From Sphingomonas phyllosphaerae (GTDB taxonomy: Bacteria > Pseudomonadota > Alphaproteobacteria > Sphingomonadales > Sphingomonadaceae), in NCBI RefSeq assembly GCF_029623345.1, contig NZ_JAPYKH010000017.1:23890-87889 (forward strand): DNA of 64,000 bases. The letters are read 5' to 3'. The translations under genes and the position numbers were made by a program. The notes beneath the pieces were generated by a model. That model had not been told where the DNA came from. It ran no database searches and saw nothing but the letters and a program-made list of their open reading frames with translations. The number at the start of each line of letters is the position of its first letter. Within the stretch, counting starts at the first letter, position 1. Below are positions 1-8,886 of this stretch, one piece after another.

Positions 1-1
1 C

Positions 2-3000
2 GAGGCGACGCTGGCGCACGCGCGCGCGATACTGGTGCGGCTGATCGGTGGGCGCTCCTATTGGAGCTACGGGTTGCAGCAGCTCACACGGCTGGCGGAG
101 GAGCGCGGCATCGCGCTGGCGGTGCTCGCCGCGGACGGGCGCGAGGACGCCGCGCTCGACGCCGCCTCGACACTGCCGCTGGCCGAGCTGCGCGCGCTGG
201 CGCGCCACTGCGACGCGGGCGGCGCCGGGGCGGCGCGGGCGGCGCTGGCGCTGCTCGCGCGCGCCGCCGGGCTTGACGCCGCGCTGCCGGAGGAGGCGCC
301 GCCGCTCGCCGCGGTGGGCGCCTGGGCGGAGGGGGCCGCGCCCACCTGCCCCGCCACGCTCGCCTTCGCGGTGACGCGGCCGCGCGTGCTGCTCGTCTTT
401 TATCGCTCCTATCTGCTCGCCGGCGACGTTGCGCCGATCGCGGCGCTGCGCGAGGCGCTCGCCGCGCGCGGGCTGCCGGCCGCCACGCTGTTCGTGCCCT
501 CGCTCAAGGTGCTCGAGGCGCGCGGCTGGCTGCGGCGCTGGGTCGCCGCGCTCGCGCCCGAGGCGATCGTCAGCGCCACCGCCTTCGCCGCCGGCGATGC
601 CGAGGATCCGTCCCCGCTCGACGGCGCCGGCGCGCCAGTCTTCCAGGTGGCGCTGGCGACGTGCGACCGTCGCGACTGGGCCGACTCGGTGCGGGGGCTC
701 TCGCCGGCGGACCTCGCGATGCACGTGGTGCTGCCCGAGGTGGACGGCCGCGTCTTCGCCGGGGTGGCGAGCTTCAAGGATGCGACCGCGCGCGATCCGG
801 CGCTGGAGTTCGCGCGGCGCGTGCACCAGGCCGATGCGGCGCGAGTCGGCGCGATCGCGGATCGGGTCGCGGGCTGGGTCGCGCTTGGGCGTCGACCGCG
901 CGGCGAGCGGCAGATCGCGCTGGTGCTCTCGACCTATCCGGGCAAGAGCTACCAGCTGGCGCACGCCGTCGGGCTTGATCCGCTCGCGTCGGCCGCGGCG
1001 ATGCTGCGCGACTTGGCCGAGGTGGGCTATGATGTTGAGGCGGGCGGGATCGAGGCGCTGTGTGGGGTGCCCGCGGCCGGCACCGCAGACGTGCCGCCCC
1101 GGCGAACGCCGGAGGCCAGGTGGGAAGGCTCCTGCGATAGCGCCGCGAGGTCTCCCGACCGGATCCCAGCATCCGGCGAGGCGATCACGCGGTTTGGTGA
1201 CGATCGCTTTCTCCGCGTGCCGGCGTTGGAGCCCTCCCTCACGTGGCCGATCGCCGACTATGAGCACGCCCTTGCGGCGCTCCCCCGCGCGCTCCAGGAA
1301 GCGCTGACGGCAACCTGGGGCACCCCTGCCGAGGACCCCGCGGTCGCGGGCGAGCGCTTCCACTTCGCCGCCCTGGAGCGCGGCAAGGCGCTCGTCGCGC
1401 TTCAGCCCGAGCGCGGCGACCCACGCGCGCGCGGCGACGACTACCACGACGTCGCGCGGGTGCCGCGCCATGCCTATGTCGCCTTCTATCTCTGGCTGCG
1501 CGCGCGCGGCATCGACGCGATCGTCCATGTCGGCGCACACGGCACGCTGGAGTGGCTGCCGGGCAAGGCGGTGGCGCTGTCGGACGAATGCTGGCCCGAA
1601 GCACTGATCGGCGCGACCCCGCTGATCTATCCTTTCATCGTCAACGATCCCGGCGAGGCCGCGCAGGCCAAGCGCCGCGCCGCCGCCGTGACGCTCGGGC
1701 ACCTGCCCCCGCCGCTGGTACGCACCGAGGCCGGTGCGGGGCTTGGTCGGCTCGAGCTGCTGCTGGACGAGTTCTCCGCCGCTGACGGGCTCGATCCGGC
1801 GCGGCGCGAGCGGCTGATCCGCGACATCGCCGACGAGGCGACGGCTACCGGGCTCGCCGCCGAGCTCGACCTCGCCGGCTGCGCCGGCGACGCCGAGCGA
1901 GTCACGCGCATCGACGCCTTCGTCTGCGACGTGAAGGACGCGCGCTTCGGCGACGGGCTGCACGTCTACGGCCGTGGCGAGAGCGGCGCGGCCGAGCGTG
2001 ACGGACTGCTCACAGCGCTCGACGGGCGGCGCGTCGCCGCCGGACCGGCGGGCTCGCCCGCGCGTGGCGCCGCGGTGCTGCCGACCGGGCGCAACCTGTA
2101 CGGCGTCGATCCGCGCGCCACGCCATCGCGCGCGGCGCATCGCCAGGGTGTAACGCTCGCCGAGGAGCTGCTGCGCCGTCACTTGCAGGATGAGGGCGAT
2201 TACCCGCGCACTTTGGTGGTGGATCTGTGGGGCTCGGCGACGATGCGCACCGCGGGCGAGGAGTTCGCGATGGCGCTTCACCTCCTCGGCGCGGCGCCGA
2301 TGTGGGACGATGGCTCCGATCGCGTGACGGGGGTCGAGATCCTGCCACTGGCGCTGCTCGATCGTCCGCGGATCGACGTGACGCTGCGCATATCGGGCCT
2401 GTTCCGCGACACCTTCCCGCCGCTCTGCGCGTTGTTCGGCCAGACCGTGCGCGCGCTTCACGAGCGCAACGAGCCGCGCGACCTCAATCCCTTCGTTGGC
2501 GAGGCGGCGGAGCCGCGCGTCTACGGCCCGGCGCCCGGCGGCTATGGCGTCGGGCTCGGCGACAGCATCGAGCGCTACGGTGAGCCGGGGCGCGCCTCCG
2601 CTGGCGCGCGGTGGCTCGCCGCCTCGTCGCACGCCTATGACGATGCCGTCGCTACCCCAGCCGGGCGCGACGATGCTGCCGCGCTCCGGCGTCGAGTGGC
2701 CGCAGCCGAGGCTTTGGTCCACCCGCACGACCTGCCCGAGAGCGACCTGCTCACCGCCGCGGACGTGGCCGCGCATGTCGGCGGCTTCGCGGCGGCCAGG
2801 GCGGCGCTGGGCGGCGAGGCGCGGTTGCTCCACCTCGACAGTCGCGACCCGACGCGCCCGCGCGCCCGCTGCATGGACGAGGAGATCGCGCGGGTGATGC
2901 GCGCGCGCGCCGCCAACCCGCGCTGGCTCGCCGGCATGATGCGCCACGGTTATCGCGGCGCGGCCGAGATCGCGGCGACGCTCGACCATCTCGCCGCTTT

Positions 3001-3208
3001 CGCGCATCTCGCGCGTATCGTCCCGCCCGCGCTGCTCGACCTCTACCACGATGCCACGCTCGGCGACGCGGCAGTGCGCGACTTCCTCGCCGACGCCAAT
3101 CCGGCGGCGCTGGCGGCGATGCAGGCCCGCTTCCGCGCGTTGCACCGCTCGGGTCTGTGGTCGACGCGGCGCAACGCGATCGTCGCCGCACTCGGGGATG
3201 CGGCATGA
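2..3208 (+). CDS. cobN: Cobaltochelatase subunit CobN, 5' end outside window
   Basis: Large subunit of the aerobic cobaltochelatase, which inserts cobalt into hydrogenobyrinic acid a,c-diamide with ATP used by CobS/CobT; the latter two are not in this window. The frame is open to the window edge, so the N-terminus is missing; 1068 residues remain against roughly 1100-1280 for the family. Hallmarks appear in order: GGRSYWSYG near visible residue 15, VGAHGTLEWLPGK near 511, VNDPGEAAQAKRR near 546, LPTGRNLYGVDPRA near 692. Visible residues about 364-393 are unlike the family: they are encoded by a palindromic repeat inserted in frame (see 1091-1178). The stop overlaps the cobG start (ATGA). It heads a tightly coupled operon. 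Identification is secure; whether the insert affects activity is unknown. Confidence 0.96.
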   Translation, partial: EATLAHARAILVRLIGGRSYWSYGLQQLTRLAEERGIALAVLAADGREDAALDAASTLPLAELRALARHCDAGGAGAARAALALLARAAGLDAALPEEAPPLAAVGAWAEGAAPTCPATLAFAVTRPRVLLVFYRSYLLAGDVAPIAALREALAARGLPAATLFVPSLKVLEARGWLRRWVAALAPEAIVSATAFAAGDAEDPSPLDGAGAPVFQVALATCDRRDWADSVRGLSPADLAMHVVLPEVDGRVFAGVASFKDATARDPALEFARRVHQADAARVGAIADRVAGWVALGRRPRGERQIALVLSTYPGKSYQLAHAVGLDPLASAAAMLRDLAEVGYDVEAGGIEALCGVPAAGTADVPPRRTPEARWEGSCDSAARSPDRIPASGEAITRFGDDRFLRVPALEPSLTWPIADYEHALAALPRALQEALTATWGTPAEDPAVAGERFHFAALERGKALVALQPERGDPRARGDDYHDVARVPRHAYVAFYLWLRARGIDAIVHVGAHGTLEWLPGKAVALSDECWPEALIGATPLIYPFIVNDPGEAAQAKRRAAAVTLGHLPPPLVRTEAGAGLGRLELLLDEFSAADGLDPARRERLIRDIADEATATGLAAELDLAGCAGDAERVTRIDAFVCDVKDARFGDGLHVYGRGESGAAERDGLLTALDGRRVAAGPAGSPARGAAVLPTGRNLYGVDPRATPSRAAHRQGVTLAEELLRRHLQDEGDYPRTLVVDLWGSATMRTAGEEFAMALHLLGAAPMWDDGSDRVTGVEILPLALLDRPRIDVTLRISGLFRDTFPPLCALFGQTVRALHERNEPRDLNPFVGEAAEPRVYGPAPGGYGVGLGDSIERYGEPGRASAGARWLAASSHAYDDAVATPAGRDDAAALRRRVAAAEALVHPHDLPESDLLTAADVAAHVGGFAAARAALGGEARLLHLDSRDPTRPRARCMDEEIARVMRARAANPRWLAGMMRHGYRGAAEIAATLDHLAAFAHLARIVPPALLDLYHDATLGDAAVRDFLADANPAALAAMQARFRALHRSGLWSTRRNAIVAALGDAA
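1091..1178. repeat. Palindromic repeat (family A, partial) inserted in frame in cobN
   Basis: The 32 nt at 1099-1130 match, with 3 differences, the reverse complement of 55564-55595 in an intergenic element near phrB. The segment adds about 30 Pro/Arg/Ala/Ser-rich residues to CobN with no stop or frameshift. Its right part (about 1156-1178, GGATCCCAGCATCCGG) looks like the arm of another repeat type. The exact ends are uncertain because there is no uninterrupted homologue to compare. Confidence 0.75.
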
Positions 3209-4491
3209 GCGCGATACGCGGCTGGTGCCCGAGCGCGTGGCGGCCGATGCTGGCAGGCGACGGGTTGCTGCTCCGCGTCCGCCCACCACTCGCGCGGCTG
3301 ACCCGCGCGCAGGCGCTGCTGGTCGCCGAACTGGCGACGGCGTACGGCAACGGTGCGATCGATCTCACGCGTCGCGCGGCGCTTCAATTGCGCGGCTTCG
3401 ACGAGGCGGGCTGGCGCGCGGCGGTGGACCGCCTGGTGTCGGCCGGGCTGGTCGATCCCGATCCCGCGATCGAGGCAGTTGCGCTCACGGTGGCGCCGGA
3501 CTGGCGTGAGGGCGACGACACACATCGGGTCGCGTGCGCGCTGACGGCGCGACGCGGTGACCTGCCCCCTCTTCCGGCCAAGTTCGGGATCGCGGTCGAC
3601 GCGGGTGAGCGCTCGGTGCTCGGCGACGCGCCGGCGGACCTGCGGGTGGAGCGGGGCGTCGACGGCGGGCTGATCCTGCGCGCGGACGGGCGAGCGAGGG
3701 GTGTTCGCCTGGGGCGCGGGAAGGAGGTCGACGCGATCGTGGCGCTGGCCGACTGGTTCGCCGCGAGTGAGGGTGCGACCGCGGGCCGCATGGCGCGGCA
3801 TGCGGCCGTGCTGCCGGCCTGGGCCTCGGGGGGTGCCACGCCGCTCGTGGGCGAGTTGGAGGGCGAGCAGGTAACGCCGCGCTACGGCCGCGTCACCGGC
3901 ATTGAACTGGCGTCGCTTGCCGACAAGCTCGAGGCGCTGCGGGTCACGCCGAAGCGCTCGCTGCTGCTGGAGCGTGGCGCGGCGCGTGTGCCGGCACCCC
4001 CAAGCTCGTCTAACATCCCTTTCTGGAAGGAGAGGCGGCACGCCGAAGACCTGTTGGAGGGATGTCGCGGCGCGGGTATGTCGCTGACCTCACCGGAGGC
4101 GACATCCCTCCACCAGCCTGGGGCTGGTCCCCCTGCCGTACCAGGGGAGAATAGGGTTCGCGTCAGCGGCGCCGTACAAGCACGTCCAAGGTCACCACTT
4201 GCTTCTGCACCGCACCGTGCCCGCGTGGACGCCTGCGTCGGTGCCCCTGCCTGTCCACAGGCAAGCGTCGTCACGCGCGCGCTCGCCGACCTGCTCGCCG
4301 CAGCGCCGCTCGCCGGTCCGATCCACGTCTCCGGTTGCACCAAGGGCTGCGCCCGCAGCGCGCCAGCCGCACTCACGATCGTCGGGCGCGGTGGTCGCTA
4401 CGACCTCGTGCGCGACGGTCGGGCCGACTCGCCCCCCTTTCGCCGCGGCCTCACCGCCGCGGCGCTGCTCGCTCAACTCGGAGCCGATTGA
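3205..4491 (+). CDS. cobG: Precorrin-3B synthase CobG
   Basis: Oxygen-dependent monooxygenase of the aerobic B12 pathway, converting precorrin-3A to precorrin-3B; it belongs to the nitrite/sulfite reductase fold with a [4Fe-4S] centre. The ATG at 3205 overlaps the cobN stop and gives 428 residues. Visible features are LTRRAALQLRGF near residue 53 and the four cluster ligands Cys344 and Cys350 (ACVGAPAC), Cys378 and Cys382 (GCTKGC). Residues about 262-330, where relatives have a short linker leading to the first Cys pair, are replaced by a long Pro/Ser/Arg-rich stretch that coincides with a palindromic repeat (4011-4155). All four cysteines and the frame survive, so it is probably still functional. 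Its presence marks the oxygen-dependent route. Confidence 0.94.
   Translation: MSAIRGWCPSAWRPMLAGDGLLLRVRPPLARLTRAQALLVAELATAYGNGAIDLTRRAALQLRGFDEAGWRAAVDRLVSAGLVDPDPAIEAVALTVAPDWREGDDTHRVACALTARRGDLPPLPAKFGIAVDAGERSVLGDAPADLRVERGVDGGLILRADGRARGVRLGRGKEVDAIVALADWFAASEGATAGRMARHAAVLPAWASGGATPLVGELEGEQVTPRYGRVTGIELASLADKLEALRVTPKRSLLLERGAARVPAPPSSSNIPFWKERRHAEDLLEGCRGAGMSLTSPEATSLHQPGAGPPAVPGENRVRVSGAVQARPRSPLASAPHRARVDACVGAPACPQASVVTRALADLLAAAPLAGPIHVSGCTKGCARSAPAALTIVGRGGRYDLVRDGRADSPPFRRGLTAAALLAQLGAD
4011..4155. repeat. Palindromic repeat (family B) inserted in frame in cobG
   Basis: It contains a perfect 14-bp inverted repeat (TGGAGGGATGTCGC at 4055-4068 with its complement at 4099-4112), and a small hairpin CCAGCC/GGCTGG at 4113-4127. 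The right half (ATCCCTCCACCA, hairpin, TGGTCCCCCTG) has the same layout as the intergenic copies at 31196-31352 and 60701-60815. It is translated as part of CobG. Ends are approximate. Confidence 0.75.
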
Positions 4492-5121
4492 ATGCGACCT
4501 TCCCACGAGACCGACGGCGCGACGATCTACCGCCAGTCGTTCGCCATCATCCGCGCCGAGGCCGAGCTAGGTCGCTTCTCGGCCGGGGAGGAGCCGCTGG
4601 CGGTGCGGATGATCCACGCCGCGGGCCTCGTCGCTTTGGCCAGCGACATCCGCTTCTCGCCTGGTTTCGCCACTGCCGCGCGCGCGGCGCTGGCCGCGGG
4701 CGCACCGATCCTGTGCGACGCGCGCATGGTGAGCGAGGGGGTCACGCGCGCGCGGCTGCCCGCCGACAATGCGGTGATCTGCACGCTCCACGATCCCGCC
4801 GTGCCATCACTCGCCACGGCGCTGAAGACCACGCGCTCCGCTGCCGCGCTGGAATTGTGGCGCCCGCATCTCGGCGGCGCGCTGGTCGCGATCGGCAACG
4901 CGCCGACCGCGCTGTTCCACCTGCTTGCGATGCTCGACGACCCCGCCTGCCCGCGCCCCGCCGCGATCATCGGCTGCCCGGTCGGCTTCGTCGGCGCGGC
5001 CGAGTCGAAGGCGGCGCTGTGGTGCGAGGCGCCCGTGCCGTGCGCGATCGTGACGGGACGACTCGGTGGTAGCGCGATCACCGTCGCGGCGGTCAACGCG
5101 CTGGCGAGCGCGGCCGAGTGA
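4492..5121 (+). CDS. cobH: Precorrin-8X methylmutase CobH
   Basis: Moves the C11 methyl group to C12, turning precorrin-8X into hydrogenobyrinic acid. The 209-residue length is normal. The ATG directly follows the cobG stop codon. The catalytic His is seen as His42 in RMIHAAG, the C-terminal region carries GCPVGFVGAAESK, and LRTT-type basic residues of the family appear as LKTTRSAAALE. Translation is probably coupled to cobG above and to cobI below through a GTGA overlap. Confidence 0.96.
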   Translation: MRPSHETDGATIYRQSFAIIRAEAELGRFSAGEEPLAVRMIHAAGLVALASDIRFSPGFATAARAALAAGAPILCDARMVSEGVTRARLPADNAVICTLHDPAVPSLATALKTTRSAAALELWRPHLGGALVAIGNAPTALFHLLAMLDDPACPRPAAIIGCPVGFVGAAESKAALWCEAPVPCAIVTGRLGGSAITVAAVNALASAAE

Positions 5122-5843
5122 GCGCGGGCACGATCCACGGCGTCGGCCTGGGGCCGGGCGCGGCTGACCTGATGAGCGTCCGCGCCGATCGACTGGTACG
5201 CGGCGCGCAACACCTGGCCTTCTTCCGCAAGCGCGGGCGGCCCGGGCACGCGCGCCGGCTGGTGGAGGGCATGCTGCGCGCCGATGTCGTCGAATATGCG
5301 ATGGAATATCCGGTCACGACCGAACTGGCGGTGAGCGATCCGGCGTATAACGCGCAGCTCGCCGCCTTCTACGCCGAGAGCGCCGCGCACCTAGCCGCGC
5401 TCGCCCGCGCCGGCGAGGAGGTGGTGGTGCTGTGCGAGGGTGACCCGTTCTTCTACGGCTCCTTCATGCACCTGCACGCGCGGTTGACGGGCGAAGTGCC
5501 GGTGGCGGTGGTGCCGGGCGTCACCGGCATGTCGGGCGCCTGGACGGCGAGCGGTGCGCCGATCACCTGGGGCGACGACGTGCTCACCGTCGCCACCGCG
5601 ACCCTGCCCGAGGCCGAGCTGACCCGCCGCGTGCGCGACACCGACGCTTTGGTGGTGATGAAGGTGGGTCGCCACCTGCCCAAGCTGCGCCGCGCGCTCG
5701 CCGCCGCTGGTCGCGAGGACGCCGCCTGGCTGGTCGAGCACGCCGCCATGCCCGAACAGCGAGTCGTCCCGCTCGCCGAGGCGGGTGAGACCGCGCCTTA
5801 TTTCGCGATCGTGCTGGTGCACGGTCAGGGTCGGCGCCCGTGA
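5118..5843 (+). CDS. cobI: Precorrin-2 C20-methyltransferase CobI
   Basis: SAM-dependent methylase that makes precorrin-3A from precorrin-2. It has 241 residues of the tetrapyrrole methylase fold, with the N-terminal GVGLGPGAADLM loop, LCEGDPFFYGSF in the SAM pocket and VPGVTGMSGA. It starts with GTG at 5118, overlapping the cobH stop, the same GTGA junction reused elsewhere in this operon. Substrate is assigned from overall similarity and cluster position. Confidence 0.95.
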   Translation: MSAGTIHGVGLGPGAADLMSVRADRLVRGAQHLAFFRKRGRPGHARRLVEGMLRADVVEYAMEYPVTTELAVSDPAYNAQLAAFYAESAAHLAALARAGEEVVVLCEGDPFFYGSFMHLHARLTGEVPVAVVPGVTGMSGAWTASGAPITWGDDVLTVATATLPEAELTRRVRDTDALVVMKVGRHLPKLRRALAAAGREDAAWLVEHAAMPEQRVVPLAEAGETAPYFAIVLVHGQGRRP

Positions 5844-6604
5844 CCGTATCGGCGAACGTGGGCTGGCTTGCTATCGCTGGGCTCGGACCCGGCGGCGAGG
5901 CACTCGTCACGCCCGAGGTGAGCGCTGCGCTTGCCGCGGCGACCGACGTGATCGGCTACGTGCCCTACGTGCGTCGCGTCGCGCCGCGCGCCGGCCTGAC
6001 CCGCCACGGATCGGACAATCGCGTCGAGCTCGATCGCGCGCGCCACGCTTTGTCGCTCGCCGCCGCCGGCGCGCGCGTCGTGGTGGTGTCGTCGGGCGAT
6101 CCCGGCGTGTTCGCGATGGCGGCGGCGGTGTTCGAGGCGATCGAGGCGGGCGAGCCGGACTGGCGCGCGCTCGACGTGCGCGTGCTGCCCGGGATCACCG
6201 CGATGCTCGCCGCGAGCGCGCGCGCCGGCGCGCCGCTGGGTCATGATTTCTGCGCGATCAACCTGTCGGACAATCTCAAGCCCGCGGCGCTGATCGAGCG
6301 TCGCCTGCGGCTGGCGGCGGAGGCCGACTTCGCGATCGCACTCTACAATCCGCGCTCGGCCGCTCGGCCGGACGGGCTCGACCGCGCGCTCGCCGTGCTG
6401 CGCGGGGCCTGCACCGACTCGCGCCCGGTGCTGTTCGCGCGTGCGGTGACGACGCCTGCGGAATTGCTGCGGATCGTGCCCCTGGCGGAGGCGCGCGGCG
6501 ACATGGCGGACATGCGGACGGTGGTGATCGTCGGCTCGAGCCGGACGCGGGTGATCGAGCGCCCCGGTGCGCCCTGGCTCTACACCCCGCGGTCGGTCGC
6601 GTGA
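5840..6604 (+). CDS. cobJ: Precorrin-3B C17-methyltransferase CobJ
   Basis: Methylates C17 and drives ring contraction, giving precorrin-4. It has 254 residues of the tetrapyrrole methylase fold: IAGLGPGGEALVTPE at the N-terminus, VSSGDPGVFAMA, LPGITAMLAASARAGAPLGHDF, and ALYNPRS typical of CobJ. GTG start overlapping cobI by 4 nt. Its last 25 nt overlap the 3' end of cobK on the opposite strand, so the two converge within coding sequence. Confidence 0.95.
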   Translation: MTVSANVGWLAIAGLGPGGEALVTPEVSAALAAATDVIGYVPYVRRVAPRAGLTRHGSDNRVELDRARHALSLAAAGARVVVVSSGDPGVFAMAAAVFEAIEAGEPDWRALDVRVLPGITAMLAASARAGAPLGHDFCAINLSDNLKPAALIERRLRLAAEADFAIALYNPRSAARPDGLDRALAVLRGACTDSRPVLFARAVTTPAELLRIVPLAEARGDMADMRTVVIVGSSRTRVIERPGAPWLYTPRSVA

Positions 6605-7329
6605 TCGAGCCAGTCGAGCACCGCCGCGACACTCTCGCACGTCCGCCGCGGCGGCAGCGTGGGACGGTCGATCATCAGCACCGGCACGCCGAGCGCGCGC
6701 GCCGCCGCGAGCTTGGCCGCGGCCCCCTCGCCGCCCGCGTTCTTGCACACGATCAGCTCGGTGCGATGCGCCTCCAACAGCCGCCGGTCGCCCGCCGTGG
6801 TGAACGGGCCGCGGTCGATCACCACTCGATGCGTCGGCAGCGCGGGCGCGCGCTCGGGCGGGTCGACGAAGCGGAGCAGATAATCGTGCTGCGGCCGCGC
6901 CGCGAAGCGGTCGACGTGCATTCGTCCGAGCGCGAGCATCACCCGGCGCGACGGTCCGGCGAGCGCGGCGACTGCGGCGTCGAGGTCGGCCGCGAAGGTC
7001 CAGCGATCGCCCGCGCCCGCGCGCCACGCCGGCCGGGTGAGCGCGACCAGCGGCACCCCCGCCTGCTCGGCGGCCGCGACCGCGTTGGCGCTCATCTGCG
7101 CGGCGAAGGGGTGGGTCGCGTCGACGAGATGCGTGACCTGCTCGATACGCAGCCAGGCGGCGAGTCCCTCGGCGCCACCGAACCCACCAACGCGCACGGG
7201 CACCGGCTGCGCGCGCGGCTGCGCGGTGCGGCCAGCGTAGCTCAAAGTCGCGCGCACGCCCTTCTCCGCGACCGCGGCGGCGAGCGCGCTCGCCTCCGTG
7301 GTGCCGCCGAGGATGAGAAGGTGCGGCAT
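6580..7329 (-). CDS. cobK: Precorrin-6A reductase CobK (opposite strand to operon)
   Basis: NADPH-dependent reductase of precorrin-6A to dihydro-precorrin-6A. It has 249 residues, a normal length; [14 protein letters not shown] begins the protein and fixes the start at 7329, and VDATHPFAAQMSANA is diagnostic for CobK/CbiJ. It is antisense inside an otherwise + strand operon. Its start codon overlaps that of cobL by 2 nt (7328-7329) and its tail overlaps cobJ by 25 nt, so its promoter must lie inside cobL. Longer upstream extensions of this frame have no family support and are only the antisense of cobL. Confidence 0.95.
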   Translation of the reverse strand: MPHLLILGGTTEASALAAAVAEKGVRATLSYAGRTAQPRAQPVPVRVGGFGGAEGLAAWLRIEQVTHLVDATHPFAAQMSANAVAAAEQAGVPLVALTRPAWRAGAGDRWTFAADLDAAVAALAGPSRRVMLALGRMHVDRFAARPQHDYLLRFVDPPERAPALPTHRVVIDRGPFTTAGDRRLLEAHRTELIVCKNAGGEGAAAKLAAARALGVPVLMIDRPTLPPRRTCESVAAVLDWLDHATDRGV

Positions 7330-8530
7330 GGCTGAGCGGGGTCCGTGGCTGACGATCGTCGGGATCGGCGAGGATGGACCGGCGGGGCTGTGCGCCGCAA
7401 GCCGCGCCGCGCTCGACCGCGCCGCCCACGTGTTCGGCGCGCCGCGCCAGCTCGCGCTGCTGCCGGCCCTGGCGGCGACACAGGAGCAATGGCCCGTCCC
7501 CTTCGCCGCGGGTGTGGAGCGGCTGCTGGCGCGGCGCGGCCGGCCGACAGTGATGCTCGCCTCGGGCGACCCCTTCTGGTTCGGCGCGGGCGCCACGGTC
7601 ACCGCGCTGCTCGGGCGCGACGAGTGGGTGGCTTACCCCGCGCGCTCTACCTTCGCGCTGGCGGCGGCGCGGCTCGGCTGGCGGCTGGAGGAGACCGCCT
7701 GCCTTGGTCTGCATGCCGCGCCACTCGGCCGGCTGCGTCCGCTGCTTGCGCCCGGCGAGCGCGCGATCGTGCTGGTACGCGACGGTGACGCCGCCGCGGA
7801 GACGGTACGCTATCTCGTCGCGCAGGGCTTCGGCGCCAGCGCGGTGACGGTGCTGGAGGCGCTCGGCGGTGCGCGCGAGCGCGTGTGCACGACCACCGCC
7901 GCGGCATGGGATCTCGACGATGTCGCGCATCCGGTCGCGCTCGCCATCGCGGTAAGCGGCGACGGCCGCGTCATGCCGCGCGCGAGCGGGCTCGCCGACG
8001 ACTGGTTCGCGCACGACGGCCAGCTCACCAAGCGACCGCAGCGCGCGCTGGCGCTCTCCGCCCTCGCGCCGCGCGCGGGCGAGCTGCTGTGGGACATCGG
8101 CGCCGGATCGGGCTCGATCGCGATCGAATGGCTGCTCGCGCACCCACGCACCGTGGCGGTGGCGATCGAGCGCGACCCGGTCCGCGCCGCTCGCGCCCGC
8201 GCCAACGCCAACTCGCTCGGCGTGGACCGACTCCGGCTGGTCGACGGCGCGGCGCCGGCGGTGCTGGCCGACTTGCCGCCGCCCGACGCGGTGTTCGTCG
8301 GCGGCGGGCTCTGCGACGCGCTGCTCGATTGGTTGTTCGGCTCCCTGCCTGCCGGCACCCGGCTGGTGGCGCACGCCGTGACGCTGGAATCGGAGGTGCT
8401 GCTCGCCGCGCGGCATGCCGCGCACGGCGGCGCCCTGCTGCGGGTGGAGCTGGCGGAGGCGGCCGCGCTGGGCAGGCGGCGCGGTTGGCGCACCAGCTTC
8501 CCGATCGTGCAATGGAGCGTCACCCTGTGA
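7328..8530 (+). CDS. cobL: Precorrin-6Y C5,15-methyltransferase (decarboxylating) CobL
   Basis: Bifunctional enzyme that methylates C5 and C15 and decarboxylates the C12 acetate side chain, giving precorrin-8X. It has 400 residues. The N-terminal CbiE-type methylase domain (about 1-200) shows [10 protein letters not shown] and [13 protein letters not shown]. The C-terminal CbiT-type Rossmann domain (about 225-400) shows [17 protein letters not shown]. The ATG at 7328 is divergent from and overlapping the cobK start, leaving no room for a dedicated promoter between them. Confidence 0.95.
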   Translation: MAERGPWLTIVGIGEDGPAGLCAASRAALDRAAHVFGAPRQLALLPALAATQEQWPVPFAAGVERLLARRGRPTVMLASGDPFWFGAGATVTALLGRDEWVAYPARSTFALAAARLGWRLEETACLGLHAAPLGRLRPLLAPGERAIVLVRDGDAAAETVRYLVAQGFGASAVTVLEALGGARERVCTTTAAAWDLDDVAHPVALAIAVSGDGRVMPRASGLADDWFAHDGQLTKRPQRALALSALAPRAGELLWDIGAGSGSIAIEWLLAHPRTVAVAIERDPVRAARARANANSLGVDRLRLVDGAAPAVLADLPPPDAVFVGGGLCDALLDWLFGSLPAGTRLVAHAVTLESEVLLAARHAAHGGALLRVELAEAAALGRRRGWRTSFPIVQWSVTL

Positions 8531-8886
8531 TCGTCGCCGGGTTCGGCTGCCGCGCCAGCGCCACTGCGGAGTCGCTCGACGCCGCGCTCGCCGCCGCGGC
8601 CGAGGGGCGATCGGTCGACCGGCTCGCCGCTCCGGCCGATCGTATCGCGCTGCTCGCGCCGCTCGCGCGCGCACGCGGCCTCCCGCTCATCGCCGTCGCG
8701 GACGACGCCCTCAGCGCGATCGTCACCCCGACCTGCTCACCCGTCAGCCTCGCCGCGCGCGGCACCGGCAGCGTCGCCGAGGCCGTCGCGCTCCACGCCG
8801 CCGGTCCGAACGCACGCCTGCTCACGAGCCGCCGCATCTCCCCCGATCGACGCGCCACCTGCGCGCTCGCCCAAGGAACTCCATGA
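8527..8886 (+). CDS. cobE: CobE, CbiG C-terminal-like cobalamin protein
   Basis: Small protein of the CbiG C-terminal (CobE) family, needed for efficient B12 synthesis in Pseudomonas though its step is not settled. [17 protein letters not shown] and [20 protein letters not shown] match the family. A GTG start at 8527 overlaps the cobL stop and has GGAG 9 nt upstream; an in-frame ATG at 8512 is the alternative and would add five residues. With the GTG start it has 119 residues, slightly short. It lies between cobL and cobM and overlaps cobM by 4 nt. Confidence 0.85.
   Translation: MIVAGFGCRASATAESLDAALAAAAEGRSVDRLAAPADRIALLAPLARARGLPLIAVADDALSAIVTPTCSPVSLAARGTGSVAEAVALHAAGPNARLLTSRRISPDRRATCALAQGTP

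Noticed and set aside
3985..4200. cobG as a pseudogene
   Set aside because: The frame stays open across the repeat and all four Fe-S cysteines follow it, so a functional enlarged protein is more likely.
5825..8674. 949-codon open frame on the minus strand across cobJ-cobL
   Set aside because: High-GC antisense frame; Arg/Ala-rich with no family similarity except the real cobK, which is in another frame.
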